The translations under genes and the position numbers were made by a program. DNA of 64,000 bases, from positions 222,853 through 286,852 of the forward strand of contig NZ_QAJL01000005.1 in NCBI RefSeq assembly GCF_003852525.1. Reading direction: 5' to 3'. Under the pieces are notes generated by a model, which was not told the DNA's origin, did not search any database, and worked only from the letters and a program-made list of their open reading frames with translations. Within the stretch, counting starts at the first letter, position 1, and each line of letters opens with the position of its first letter. Shown here in pieces: positions 1 through 8,545 of the stretch. The stretch comes from Pedobacter sp. KBW06 (GTDB lineage: Bacteria; Bacteroidota; Bacteroidia; Sphingobacteriales; Sphingobacteriaceae).

Positions 1-161
1 TATTCTGGAACCTGCTGAATGGTCAGGGGGAAGGCCGGCAGCCCATCGATAATCACATCCTAATCAAAAGGAGACCCTTATCTCCCGAAAGCAGTTTCTA
101 TTTTAAAAATATCATCCGGCTGGAATGTATCCCTGAAAGGGTAAAACCTATAGTAACCTAA
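1..161 (+). CDS. C-terminal end of an unidentified protein (partial)
   Basis: A frame open from base 3 runs for 52 codons and stops with TAA at 159-161. It has no start in the window, so it is the tail of a gene that begins to the left. The visible residues (WNLLNGQGE ... IRLECIPERVKPIVT) show no motif I recognise. The stop lies only 11 bases from the stop of the convergent gene at 173, a tight tail-to-tail arrangement, which supports a real gene end. Function unknown. Confidence 0.45.
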   Translation, partial: FWNLLNGQGEGRQPIDNHILIKRRPLSPESSFYFKNIIRLECIPERVKPIVT

Positions 162-172
162 ATGAAAGGGCG

Positions 173-1252
173 TTAATCCCTAAGTATTTTTTCGTACAAG
201 GCATATTTAGCAGATTCATAAGGGACATGATTTGAAAAATGAGCTGAATAATTATCTGAGCGCATCAGGCAAACCAGGACATCCTCATAAATCCCCTCTA
301 TCAGTGAGGTCATTCCATAGGCACCCATGTAATTTAATAATCCCTGTCTCCTGAAATCAGGATGTACACCAAAGGTCTTGGCCATTAAAGTTTTATGAGG
401 TAGTTTTTCAAAATCCCTGATAAAATGAGGCTCCTTTATCAACGGATATAAAGCATGATAATTCGGCTGGCACAAGCTGATCGCCACCAATTGCCCGGAT
501 TCCTGATCTCTGACGAGCAGGGAACTGTGTGGGCATAATTTTTCAGAAAACTGATCGCTGTAGATCAATTGAAACTGTTCATAAGAAATGGCCTTATAAA
601 AAGGGTTTGCCTTAAAAATGAGGTGCATCAATTCAAAGATATCATGCGCGTATAATGCCCAGTTTTCCGGGTTCAAAGTTATAAAATCGAATGGGATCTG
701 ACCAATTGTCTTTACAAATGAATCCTTACTGGCAAAAAGGGCAGGCAGGTTTTTTCTGAAGATCAGACGCGTTTCGTAGGTCAGTTTCTCCCGGAAACCA
801 ATGGCCGATAAAAGGTCAGGGTAGTAGCCGGGGTTAACCGGTTCCTTGTCAAACATTCCCCAGCTCGGTACATCTCCCACACGCAGGCGATTAGGCTGAA
901 ATGTATTGAAATTGATTGGGCCAGTCAGACTGAGGCTTCCTTTTTTCAAGGCATCATTCTTCAATAAACCGAATGCTTCAGTGTGCAGTTTCTGATCATC
1001 CATACTTTCCCAAAAGCCAAAATATGCGTTTGCTGCTTTCTTTGGGAAGATTCCCGTTAACCTGAAGTGTTCATGATCGGTATATATAATAATGTCATGA
1101 TGAGCGGCCTCCATCTCAAAAAGTGACCTGATGGCTTCCGCTTCTTCCATCGGTTTTACCAATGATTTTCCATAAATTTTCTCTGGGATCTCAAAAAAGC
1201 TATCCGGGATACTGTCTTGATATACAATGCGCTCAATTCGGCTCATCATCAA
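173..1252 (-). CDS. GNAT-like acyltransferase, function unassigned
   Basis: 359 residues. The C-terminal part (about 280-345) contains FGVHPDFRRQGLLNYMG, which resembles the acetyl-CoA pyrophosphate loop (R/Q-x-x-G-x-G/A) of GNAT N-acyltransferases. The N-terminal two thirds, with a GPINFNTF stretch near residue 110, resemble large two-part GNAT-related proteins of the YghO type. It is soluble, with no signal peptide. Its start lies 20 bases inside the upstream enzyme gene, so translation is probably coupled. It is the last gene of a UbiA-like / PEP-utilising / GNAT operon, so acylation of the operon's product is a reasonable inference. The substrate is unknown. Confidence 0.6.
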   Translation of the reverse strand: MMMSRIERIVYQDSIPDSFFEIPEKIYGKSLVKPMEEAEAIRSLFEMEAAHHDIIIYTDHEHFRLTGIFPKKAANAYFGFWESMDDQKLHTEAFGLLKNDALKKGSLSLTGPINFNTFQPNRLRVGDVPSWGMFDKEPVNPGYYPDLLSAIGFREKLTYETRLIFRKNLPALFASKDSFVKTIGQIPFDFITLNPENWALYAHDIFELMHLIFKANPFYKAISYEQFQLIYSDQFSEKLCPHSSLLVRDQESGQLVAISLCQPNYHALYPLIKEPHFIRDFEKLPHKTLMAKTFGVHPDFRRQGLLNYMGAYGMTSLIEGIYEDVLVCLMRSDNYSAHFSNHVPYESAKYALYEKILRD

Positions 1253-3803
1253 TTATTTTTATGATACCAGATGTTCCGTTCATGCTGATGCGCTGTCCGC
1301 TGCTTAGTTTATTGGTCAGACCGGGGATATTGATAATTGCAGGGATCCCAAATTCGCGGAGCAGGATAACAGAATGTGAAAGCGCAGAGCCTTTTTCTAT
1401 CAGAACCGCTTTACATGTGGGAAAAAGTGCAACCCAACCCGGATCAGTACGTAAAGCGCAGACAATTTTTCCGTTCACATCCAGGTCATCTTCCGGCCCT
1501 CTGATAATGATCACTTCGGCAGTAACCGCTCCAGGTACACAGCCAGTTCCACGCAACGTATATGGATCATCATCAATTACTTCAACCAGTTTATTGCGGG
1601 GAGCCGGAACAATAACACGCGCAGGTACTTCTTCAAGCTTGTAGCCCTCAAATGTTTTCTTTCGCTCCGCTATAACAGCTGCTGTCTGAGGCAGTTCTTC
1701 ATGAAGGAGCAACGTATGGATTTCAGGTTCTGTCAGGTAGAAAATATCATCCGCTGATGATAAAACGCCGGATTGCATAAGAAGGCTTCCTGCTTTCAGG
1801 TAAAGTGTACGGTACATTCCAAACATACGGGTCCTTTCCAGGCGCATCGCTTCCCGGTATTGGATCCCTTCCTGCAGCTTGCGTAAACTGCGGTGAAGGC
1901 CCCGCTTTAAGAAATAGGACCGGTTTTGCAGGAGATCCTCCAGTTCCCGCGCTGCAGACTCATGCAGGTGCGCTGAAGCGGATGTTTGAAAGGTGTTTTC
2001 GGTACTCAGGTAGTTGCGCAGGTAACTGTAAAAGATGCGGGGCGATAACCGCATGGTCACCGTCTCTAGTTTCAATTCACCTACGGTTCTGTCGCCGTAA
2101 GTATGTATAAAATCATTTACTGTAGCGTAAAACTTTGGGAATTGCATTTTTATTAACTCATGTACATCTGCCGGCAGTTGAATGATCAGTGCCTTCAACT
2201 CAGGTTGCGGCATCGCTTCAAGTGCAATTTTTTGCATCACCACAGCAGGCTGGGCACTTTCAATTTGCTGATTACCGGAAAAATACCTGCTTACAAACTC
2301 TTCAGGCTCCTGGATTCCCGCTTTGATTAACTTTCGCCGTACCTTCCCGTTCATCATCATGACATAAAAATCGTTCACAATAGGAGTGGTCCAGTGTTTA
2401 AGCAATGCCTCATCCAGCGCTTTTATCTGTTCCACTATTTCCGAACCTTTGGTCCAGGTCGGTAACCGCTGGTAAAAAAGATCATAGTAAGCGCTAAAAT
2501 GATCGTGAAAGATAACTACGAGCCTATCCAGCTTTCTGAAGGCAAGCAGGAGCCTCGATAAGCTTGTCAAAAACATGGGCATTAATTTCAGCTTTTCGGC
2601 AAATGATTTTTTAGTATCACTGATGAAATCTACAGGATCTTCCAGCCCCATCATGCGTTCCATATCTTCCTTATTCTGCTTAAAAGAGGGCAGAACCTGC
2701 AGGCCCCGATACCAGTTGTTGATGTTATAATAGATCCGGCCTTTCACCAGACCGAGCAGGTTCTCCAACACAGGCTGATAGGTTTTGGCCATCTTTTCCG
2801 GCACAGAAAGCAAGATCATAGTTTGTTGGTATACAGTAAAATAAACCCTTTGGGCGAAGCTAAAAGTTAAAGGTGTAGTCACGCCGCAATAGCTCTCCTG
2901 TATATTTGAATTATCGTAAACGATAATCTGGGGAATAACCTGAGTGATATGGCGCGACTGCACAAAGTACAGTTCATTGTCCTCTATCACAAATTCTATG
3001 TCCTGTGGATGGCCGTTCCATTTTTCCAGCGCTATTGAGACCGTAAACAACTGCTGCAGTTGTGCATCTGTAAGACATGGAATATTTTTCCGGATAGGAT
3101 CAACATCCACCAACTGAGCACCTCGCTGCTGGTCAAGCTTAAATTGTTGCTCCTTAACGGCTATAATTTGATGTGTAACGGAACCGTCCTTCTTTAATAA
3201 ATAAAACTCATCCGGATCCAGTTCCCCATCCACCAAACCCTCACCTAAACCCCATACGGCATGAATTGCCATTTCTTCGGGATACTGTGGATAGGTGGAA
3301 AAAACCACGCCGCTTGAATCTGAATTTAACTGTTTTTGTACAATTACGGCAGGTTGGGCCAGGTTTGACAATGACCGCTGCGCCCGGTAGGCAATCGCCT
3401 CCTGTGAGTAGGCACTTGCGGCGCAGTGTGCAATAGCCTGCAGAAGGTCATTAAAATCCCTGAGATTGGGATAAGAGCTCATGATACCGGCAAAAGCATC
3501 CTGTGCACCATCTTCATCAGCAATGGAGGAACGCACAATCACGCTTTGTTCTGGAAAGCCCCATCCGGCTAATATTTTTTTTAGTCTTTGCTGATCTTCT
3601 TCATGAAGTGTAAATTGAAGCAGTGCATCTTTGATATTACTCACAGCTAAACCTTGTTGCGAAATCAGGGGACTAAAATTTTCAGCAGGTATGACAAGAA
3701 AATCGGGTACATTGATTCCTGTCTCCAGCAGTTTGACCAGGCCTTTAGCCTTACCGCCAATGGTGAGCCCACTGTCTCTTTTTACCGGATAGAGGATCGT
3801 CAT
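1233..3803 (-). CDS. PEP-synthase / rifampin-phosphotransferase-like enzyme
   Basis: 856 residues, close to the usual length of rifampin phosphotransferases (about 865) and with the same order of parts. An N-terminal PPDK-type ATP-grasp domain spans about 1-300 (VRSSIADEDGAQDAFAG near 100, EFVIEDNELYFVQSR near 280). A long middle domain has DDIFYLTEPEI near 680. A C-terminal swivelling PEP-utiliser domain (about 750-850) carries the phosphohistidine motif GSALSHS with His810. Family enzymes use ATP to phosphorylate the swivelling histidine and pass the phosphate to an acceptor. The acceptor here is unknown. The gene overlaps its upstream UbiA-like neighbour by 4 bases (ATGA) and its downstream neighbour by 20. 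It could be an antibiotic-modifying enzyme or a biosynthetic phosphotransferase; housekeeping PEP synthase is less likely given the middle domain and the context. Confidence 0.8.
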   Translation of the reverse strand: MTILYPVKRDSGLTIGGKAKGLVKLLETGINVPDFLVIPAENFSPLISQQGLAVSNIKDALLQFTLHEEDQQRLKKILAGWGFPEQSVIVRSSIADEDGAQDAFAGIMSSYPNLRDFNDLLQAIAHCAASAYSQEAIAYRAQRSLSNLAQPAVIVQKQLNSDSSGVVFSTYPQYPEEMAIHAVWGLGEGLVDGELDPDEFYLLKKDGSVTHQIIAVKEQQFKLDQQRGAQLVDVDPIRKNIPCLTDAQLQQLFTVSIALEKWNGHPQDIEFVIEDNELYFVQSRHITQVIPQIIVYDNSNIQESYCGVTTPLTFSFAQRVYFTVYQQTMILLSVPEKMAKTYQPVLENLLGLVKGRIYYNINNWYRGLQVLPSFKQNKEDMERMMGLEDPVDFISDTKKSFAEKLKLMPMFLTSLSRLLLAFRKLDRLVVIFHDHFSAYYDLFYQRLPTWTKGSEIVEQIKALDEALLKHWTTPIVNDFYVMMMNGKVRRKLIKAGIQEPEEFVSRYFSGNQQIESAQPAVVMQKIALEAMPQPELKALIIQLPADVHELIKMQFPKFYATVNDFIHTYGDRTVGELKLETVTMRLSPRIFYSYLRNYLSTENTFQTSASAHLHESAARELEDLLQNRSYFLKRGLHRSLRKLQEGIQYREAMRLERTRMFGMYRTLYLKAGSLLMQSGVLSSADDIFYLTEPEIHTLLLHEELPQTAAVIAERKKTFEGYKLEEVPARVIVPAPRNKLVEVIDDDPYTLRGTGCVPGAVTAEVIIIRGPEDDLDVNGKIVCALRTDPGWVALFPTCKAVLIEKGSALSHSVILLREFGIPAIINIPGLTNKLSSGQRISMNGTSGIIKIIDDEPN

Positions 3804-4687
3804 GTGAATTGTGTTTCTATAATAATAGACAGGTAGCTGACCAGCATAAATAAAGACACAAATAATTCGGCCAGCCGGAGGTTTTTTTCTACCGGATGTT
3901 TAACCATTTTTGCATATAGGATACAGGTAAGCAGGTACAACAAACAGATGATGAGGTAAGCCCAAAGGGCTGCCTGAATACTGTGGAGCAAATAGTACTG
4001 AACAAAAACACCTCCAAGCAAAAATAAGAGTACACAGACAATGGAAGTTTTATAACCTATCGATTGAGAATAGGAGTCGACGGTTGCTCTTTCGGCATTT
4101 GGTGCGTGGATCTTTCTCGCAAGTTCAAAGCAAAAGCCGCCAAACAGACTTAATCCCCCTAAAAAAAATAAAGAGGGATGTAGCAGGTCAGGATTATAGG
4201 CAGACCATACCCACAACATAATAAGCGGCATAATCAACATATGGGTACAGGCGTATAAAAATAGCCTGGGCTTTAAAAAGGAGCTGACAAAAAACTCATA
4301 ACGCATCAGTACACTGTAAGCCAGGGCTACCAGCCAGCAAATAATAGTCGCAGGCCCGTTCCAATAACTCCACAGGAGTTCAAATACGGAAAGGACTGCC
4401 GAAATAATAAACAATTGTTTTAAGGTAATGCGGCCCGACTGTAATACCCGGCCGGGATGATTGAGGTTGTCAATCTGGAGATCTTTTACTTCATCAAATA
4501 CCCGGAGCCTGAAAAAGAAGGAGATTGCGGCTATGACACCCAGCAATTCCCTGATACTGACAGGACTGGGGGAAATGGCAAAGTAGGAGGCCACAGAGTA
4601 GGCTGTAAAAAAAACAATTGCAAACAGCATGATGTGAACCGGAGGAAACCGTTCCTTAAAATAGGCAATGACATTGATTGCGTTCAT
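3800..4687 (-). CDS. UbiA-like prenyltransferase family membrane protein
   Basis: 295 residues with about eight to nine hydrophobic helices. An aspartate-rich motif after helix 2 (D65, D69, D73 in FDEVKDLQID) is followed by HPGRVLQSGRIT. This matches the first Mg-diphosphate-binding region of UbiA-superfamily intramembrane prenyltransferases (consensus NDxxDxxxD). A second, weaker acidic/polar segment lies near KIHAPNAERATVDSYSQ (about 190-210). Members transfer isoprenoid diphosphates to lipid-soluble acceptors. It is the first gene of a three-gene overlapping operon, so it and the PEP-utilising enzyme probably act on one pathway. The promoter must lie in the divergent gap 4688-4945. Substrate unknown. 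Confidence 0.75.
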   Translation of the reverse strand: MNAINVIAYFKERFPPVHIMLFAIVFFTAYSVASYFAISPSPVSIRELLGVIAAISFFFRLRVFDEVKDLQIDNLNHPGRVLQSGRITLKQLFIISAVLSVFELLWSYWNGPATIICWLVALAYSVLMRYEFFVSSFLKPRLFLYACTHMLIMPLIMLWVWSAYNPDLLHPSLFFLGGLSLFGGFCFELARKIHAPNAERATVDSYSQSIGYKTSIVCVLLFLLGGVFVQYYLLHSIQAALWAYLIICLLYLLTCILYAKMVKHPVEKNLRLAELFVSLFMLVSYLSIIIETQFT

Positions 4688-4945
4688 CTAACTAAGATAG
4701 CAATATGTTAATCTGGGCCATTTAAAGGATGAAAAATGAATAAATTGAACAAAAAGACCTGCAAGAAATGTATTTGAGGCCAGCTGAATTTTAGATCTTC
4801 CACTTTCAATGAAAATTAATATCTTGTGCCGATTTAAATGAACAACCATACTACGCTCAATTCAAGTATTTATGCTACATAAAAGGCGGTAAAACCACTT
4901 GTAAAACGCAACAGTAAAATTTACAAAGCAAAAGCAGATAATTAC

Positions 4946-5647
4946 ATGAACGGGCTTGATCCTACTGAGAAAAATCAAACACTGAAACGAATCAATTCAT
5001 CTTATATAATTCATGAAATACAGCACCTTTTACACCTGGAAAGTGGATTTTTATTCACTGTAAAACAGCTGCTCCTTAAACCGGGGAAATTAGTCAGGAG
5101 TTTCATTTTTGAAGACAGAAGTAAAATTACAAAGCCGGTGATATTTTTAATATTTTCAGCGGCATTATTAACGCTTACTTTTCACTTTTTTCATGTCAAA
5201 TATGAATTCTTCTCTTTAAATCAAAAGATAGGGAATATTGACAGCTTTTTAGAAAAGAAAGCAATTAGTGAATGGGTCAATGCTCACATTGGTTATACTT
5301 CACTTGCTATAGGATTCCTTATCGCGTTATGGACAAGAATATTTTTTAAAAAGCATAAGTATAACATTTTTGAAATTACAGTTTTACTTTGCTATTCAAT
5401 TGGTCAGGCATTATTGATCATGAGTTTATTTGCTTTACTGGCCTTCGCTTTTAAAATAAATGCACTCGTATTAATTGGAACCTTTATAGGGTATTTTTAT
5501 GTTTTTTGGTCAATAGGACAGTTTTTTGGTGAAAGACAGCTTATAAATTATGTTAAATCGCTAATATGCTGTGTACTAGGGACGATCTCTTTCCGGATGG
5601 TTTTAATACTGCTCGCTTATATTTTCTATCATTTAGGCATAAAATAG
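4946..5647 (+). CDS. DUF3667-like membrane protein
   Basis: 233 residues. The N-terminal soluble part ends in HEIQHLLHLESGFLFTVKQLLLKPGKLVRSFI, laid out like DUF3667 proteins, in which a short amphipathic region precedes four membrane helices. The four helices fall at about 70-90, 115-135, 150-175 and 200-230. Most members carry an N-terminal zinc ribbon; here the first about 15 residues contain no cysteines, so this is a ribbon-less member. It is the first gene after a divergent intergenic region and is followed 55 bases later by another membrane protein. Function unknown. Confidence 0.6.
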   Translation: MNGLDPTEKNQTLKRINSSYIIHEIQHLLHLESGFLFTVKQLLLKPGKLVRSFIFEDRSKITKPVIFLIFSAALLTLTFHFFHVKYEFFSLNQKIGNIDSFLEKKAISEWVNAHIGYTSLAIGFLIALWTRIFFKKHKYNIFEITVLLCYSIGQALLIMSLFALLAFAFKINALVLIGTFIGYFYVFWSIGQFFGERQLINYVKSLICCVLGTISFRMVLILLAYIFYHLGIK

Positions 5648-5702
5648 CAAGATCTGCAACGCCTCAATTCTGGAACTTCAATTTTACAAAAAATCGGTTA
5701 AA

Positions 5703-6314
5703 ATGAAACCTATCCATTACATATCAGGATTAATACTTACAATTTTCATAGGACTACATTTGTCCAATCATTTTTACAGTATTATTAGTGCTGACAAGCA
5801 CATCGAAGTAATGACGATGCTGCGAAATTTCTATCGTAACCCTTTTGTGGAAACAGTATTACTTTTTTCAGTATTCATTCAAATTATTTCAGGGATTTCA
5901 CTTTTTAAAAGAAGCAGGAAAACTGCGATTACCGGCTTTGAAAAATTACATCTTTGGACAGGATTGTATCTGGCAATTTTTCTTACTATTCATCTTAGTG
6001 CCGTATTTACAGGACGGTTTTTTTTACATCTCGACACGAATTTTTATTTTGGCGTTGCCGGACTAAATTCCTTTCCGTTTAATCTCTTTTTTATTCCCTA
6101 TTACGGCCTGGCAATCATGTCGTTTTTTGGACATATCGCTTCTGTTCACCATAAAAAAATGAAGTACCGTATTTTTTATTTGACACCAAACCAGCAGGCG
6201 AAGTCCATTCTTATATTTGGACTTGTCTTAACACTGTTGATATTTTATGGTTTGACAAATCGATTTCAGGGAGTTCAAATTCCAGCCGATTACAACATTT
6301 TAATCGGAAAGTAA
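5703..6314 (+). CDS. Small integral membrane protein with intramembrane histidines
   Basis: 203 residues with about five hydrophobic helices. Histidines sit inside or at the ends of several: H19 (FIGLHLSNHF), H84 (EKLHLWTG), H98 (TIHLSAVF) and the pair in GHIASVHHKK near 145-152. That pattern resembles b-type haem anchors such as the succinate dehydrogenase cytochrome b fold, but I cannot assign a family. It may be co-transcribed with the DUF3667-like gene (55-base gap). It ends just before a hairpin shared with the convergent esterase gene. Confidence 0.5.
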   Translation: MKPIHYISGLILTIFIGLHLSNHFYSIISADKHIEVMTMLRNFYRNPFVETVLLFSVFIQIISGISLFKRSRKTAITGFEKLHLWTGLYLAIFLTIHLSAVFTGRFFLHLDTNFYFGVAGLNSFPFNLFFIPYYGLAIMSFFGHIASVHHKKMKYRIFYLTPNQQAKSILIFGLVLTLLIFYGLTNRFQGVQIPADYNILIGK

Positions 6315-6315
6315 C

Positions 6316-6350
6316 AGGAGAAACCCGGTTGTAGAACCCATTATTCTCCT
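6316..6350. terminator. Hairpin between convergent genes
   Basis: The arms CAGGAGAA and TTCTCCTG pair across about 18 bases and lie over the stop of the minus-strand esterase. No strong T-run follows on either strand, so bidirectional termination is likely but not certain. Confidence 0.4.
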
Positions 6351-7573
6351 GACAATAATTTGTCTAATTTTTTCCTGGATTCCGGATTTTCTTTTATAGA
6401 CAAAGTCTTTTTGAAATATTCGATCGCTTTTGATGTATCGCCAATTGCCAGAAAATAATCGCCATAAGAGTCGTAGACATTAAAACTTTCGGGATAATTG
6501 TCAACATTTAATTTAAATACCCCGCCGGCTTTGGTGTATTGCTTTCGCTGCAAAAGTTCATATCCCAGAGAGTTTATCACATTTTCGGGTGGGGAAAGCT
6601 TATAACCAAGCAATTTTGAAACTTCCTGATAATGTTTTTCGAATTTATTGACCAGGTCTACCCTCGGATCTGTAAGGTCTTTAGGAGCAAGTTTAAAACG
6701 ATACTTGTTAAAAATGAAACGCAAAGCATCATATTCTGTAATTAAGGGTACAGATGCGTGGTCATCATTACTATAATATTTACTTTCATACCTTAACCCG
6801 TTCTGCTTTTGAGCTTTAATGTATTTATCCATATCAAGAATCGAACGGATATGCCTGGCATCACCAGAGGTGTCCTTCTGGACTTTATTGATATCCATGC
6901 CCTCATCCATGGTATTTGCAATTCCTACAAACAAAGCGGTACCTGAAAAATTTCTCTCTTTCAGAGATTTCTTCGCTGTATGTAAAAAATTCATTTTATC
7001 CCACCACATGCTTGGATCTATGCAAATGTAGGAGTTGAACAATTTTGTATGGTTTATGACCACATTCATCACTGTTAGGCCTCCAAATGAATGTCCGGTT
7101 AATATTTTGTAAGCTTGGGTTGGATATAGAGAATCAATATGTGGCATCAGTTCCTTTTCAATAAAGGAAACAAAACGTTCGCCGCCTCCTGATGTTTTTG
7201 CAAATGCACTATCGATAAAAGGAGGATCAGTATCCACATGTGTTGGCGTCAGGTCTCGGGTTCTGTCGGTATTTGGAATACCGACTACAATCATTTCGGG
7301 GATAAGAGTATTGCCATTTACCGAACTGAGTTGTTGAATCATGCCTACTACGGAATTAAAATGTGCGTCACCATCCAATAAATATAATACAGGGTATCGC
7401 TGTTTAGAATCAGCATTCCAACTACCTGGTACATGGATCCAGATTTTTCTTCGTTCGTTCAGAATTTTCGATTGGATGCTGTCAATTGTTCCAATGGTCA
7501 CTTTATTGTCCATTTGAGCCAGCGCGCACAATGAAAAAAAAGCGGTAAGAAGAGAGAGAATTAATTTTTTCAT
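6341..7573 (-). CDS. Exported esterase-D-type alpha/beta hydrolase with TPR tail
   Basis: 410 residues. A signal peptide (MKKLILSLLTAFFSLCALAQ) indicates export to the periplasm. Residues about 25-300 are an esterase-D (PF00756) domain like enterochelin or S-formylglutathione esterases: YLLDGDAHF near 64 and the nucleophile elbow GHSFGG with Ser162. The catalytic His is probably in SNDDHASVP (about 275). Residues about 320-405 form tetratricopeptide-like helices (GGVFKLNVDNYPESFNVYDS, SKAIEYFKKTLS). Esterase plus TPR is a common Bacteroidota arrangement. The substrate cannot be told from sequence; the context gives no siderophore pathway. Confidence 0.8.
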   Translation of the reverse strand: MKKLILSLLTAFFSLCALAQMDNKVTIGTIDSIQSKILNERRKIWIHVPGSWNADSKQRYPVLYLLDGDAHFNSVVGMIQQLSSVNGNTLIPEMIVVGIPNTDRTRDLTPTHVDTDPPFIDSAFAKTSGGGERFVSFIEKELMPHIDSLYPTQAYKILTGHSFGGLTVMNVVINHTKLFNSYICIDPSMWWDKMNFLHTAKKSLKERNFSGTALFVGIANTMDEGMDINKVQKDTSGDARHIRSILDMDKYIKAQKQNGLRYESKYYSNDDHASVPLITEYDALRFIFNKYRFKLAPKDLTDPRVDLVNKFEKHYQEVSKLLGYKLSPPENVINSLGYELLQRKQYTKAGGVFKLNVDNYPESFNVYDSYGDYFLAIGDTSKAIEYFKKTLSIKENPESRKKLDKLLSGE

Positions 7574-8137
7574 CGTTTAGTTATGGTTTACAGTTAGGGA
7601 TATTAATTTTATGAGATCTTCGATTAAAGATACTGAATTTCTTCTGGTAACATAATGGCATCAGTGAAATGGGTATCAAATCCCTTTGCGATACTTAAGA
7701 TAAGGGTATAACAACTTACTGGCAATCCTCCTTGTCCAGGCCTGGGGAAAAAAAACCACATATCATTTCATTTTTACCCGGTAAAGTAGAAATAGAGGAG
7801 GTGTCCTTTAAGGCCAGTGCTTTGGTTCTGCCCGACTGAACAGTTTGTGGATAGATAAGAAAACGAAAGAGGCCCTAGCCAGGGTTGGCAGGACCTCAAT
7901 CTTAAATTAACGCTCTCAGTAATTTACATACAATAAGCATGCCATAAATTAAAATATTAAATAATGCTTTTGGGGACTATTTACATACTTTATGTGAAGG
8001 AGAATGTCCTTAAGGCATTCTCTCTTTTACGGTTAATGCAGATTAAGTATTAGATATGCTGATGATTTTGAAAAAAAACTTAATACTTATCAGTTTTTAA
8101 GGAGCTACATTTGCTCAATCACTTGTAGCGTAAGTCA
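7574..8137. other. Intergenic region, 564 bases, no gene supported
   Basis: No convincing gene is present. A short open stretch on the plus strand near 7765-7835 reads ISFLPGKVEIEEVSFKASAL before a stop and might be a gene remnant, but I cannot identify it. A near-perfect palindrome at 8000-8022 (GAGAATG, CCTTAAGG, CATTCTC) followed by TCTTTTAC looks like a hairpin or terminator. Confidence 0.4.
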
Positions 8138-8386
8138 TTATTGAGTTACCGGATTTTTTGAATTACGGAGTTTTATTTCATCGTTTATCGATTTTAATGA
8201 AATAAGTATTGGCAACCATGTGATAAGGAGCGGGATTAAAGCAACAAATAGGATCGGTTTGGCTTTAAGGAAGATTAATGTTAAAGTCGCCAACACACCC
8301 AATATTGCAAATGCGATCAAACAGGCCTTTATCGTTGATTTCCTGCTGACCAATTCATTTAAGCTTAATTCTGATAGTTTCTTCAT
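8138..8386 (-). CDS. Small two-helix membrane protein
   Basis: 82 residues from the ATG at 8386. The longer reading upstream begins in unlikely sequence and lacks family-like composition, so I reject it. Two adjacent hydrophobic helices (ACLIAFAILGVLATLTLIFL and FVALIPLLITWLPILISL) sit between a short charged N-terminus and a polar tail. No domain recognised. The gene stands alone on the minus strand. Confidence 0.55.
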   Translation of the reverse strand: MKKLSELSLNELVSRKSTIKACLIAFAILGVLATLTLIFLKAKPILFVALIPLLITWLPILISLKSINDEIKLRNSKNPVTQ

Positions 8387-8470
8387 TATGAGATTTATTT
8401 CTATAAAAGTGAATGTAAAAATATCTTTTAAAGCTACACAATAGTGTAATTTTTTGGTACCATTAAAACA

Positions 8471-8507
8471 AAGCCCTGTTAACATTAAGTTTCCAGGGCT
8501 TTATTTT
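8471..8507. terminator. Intrinsic terminator after the YVTN gene
   Basis: AAGCCCTG (8471-8478) pairs with CAGGGCTT (8494-8501). T-rich tracts lie on both sides, so it can stop transcripts of the minus-strand YVTN gene. Confidence 0.65.
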
Positions 8508-8520
8508 TCGGTGGGTCTGT

Positions 8521-8541
8521 TGATCCCGCTGAGATTCGAAC
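8521..8541 (-). repeat. Truncated tRNA 3' end (T-arm and acceptor strand)
   Basis: The 21 bases TGATCCCGCTGAGATTCGAAC match the 3' end of the tRNA-Lys gene at 32344-32364 with one mismatch and in the same orientation. The rest of a tRNA is absent. A terminator hairpin lies just beyond, as after the real tRNA. Such fragments are typical of attachment-site duplications left by tRNA-targeting elements. Confidence 0.6.
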
Positions 8542-8545
8542 TTAA

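Noticed and set aside
1162..1644. 160-codon plus-strand ORF
   Set aside because: It is antisense to the PEP-utiliser gene, whose domains are clear; the ORF has no family resemblance.
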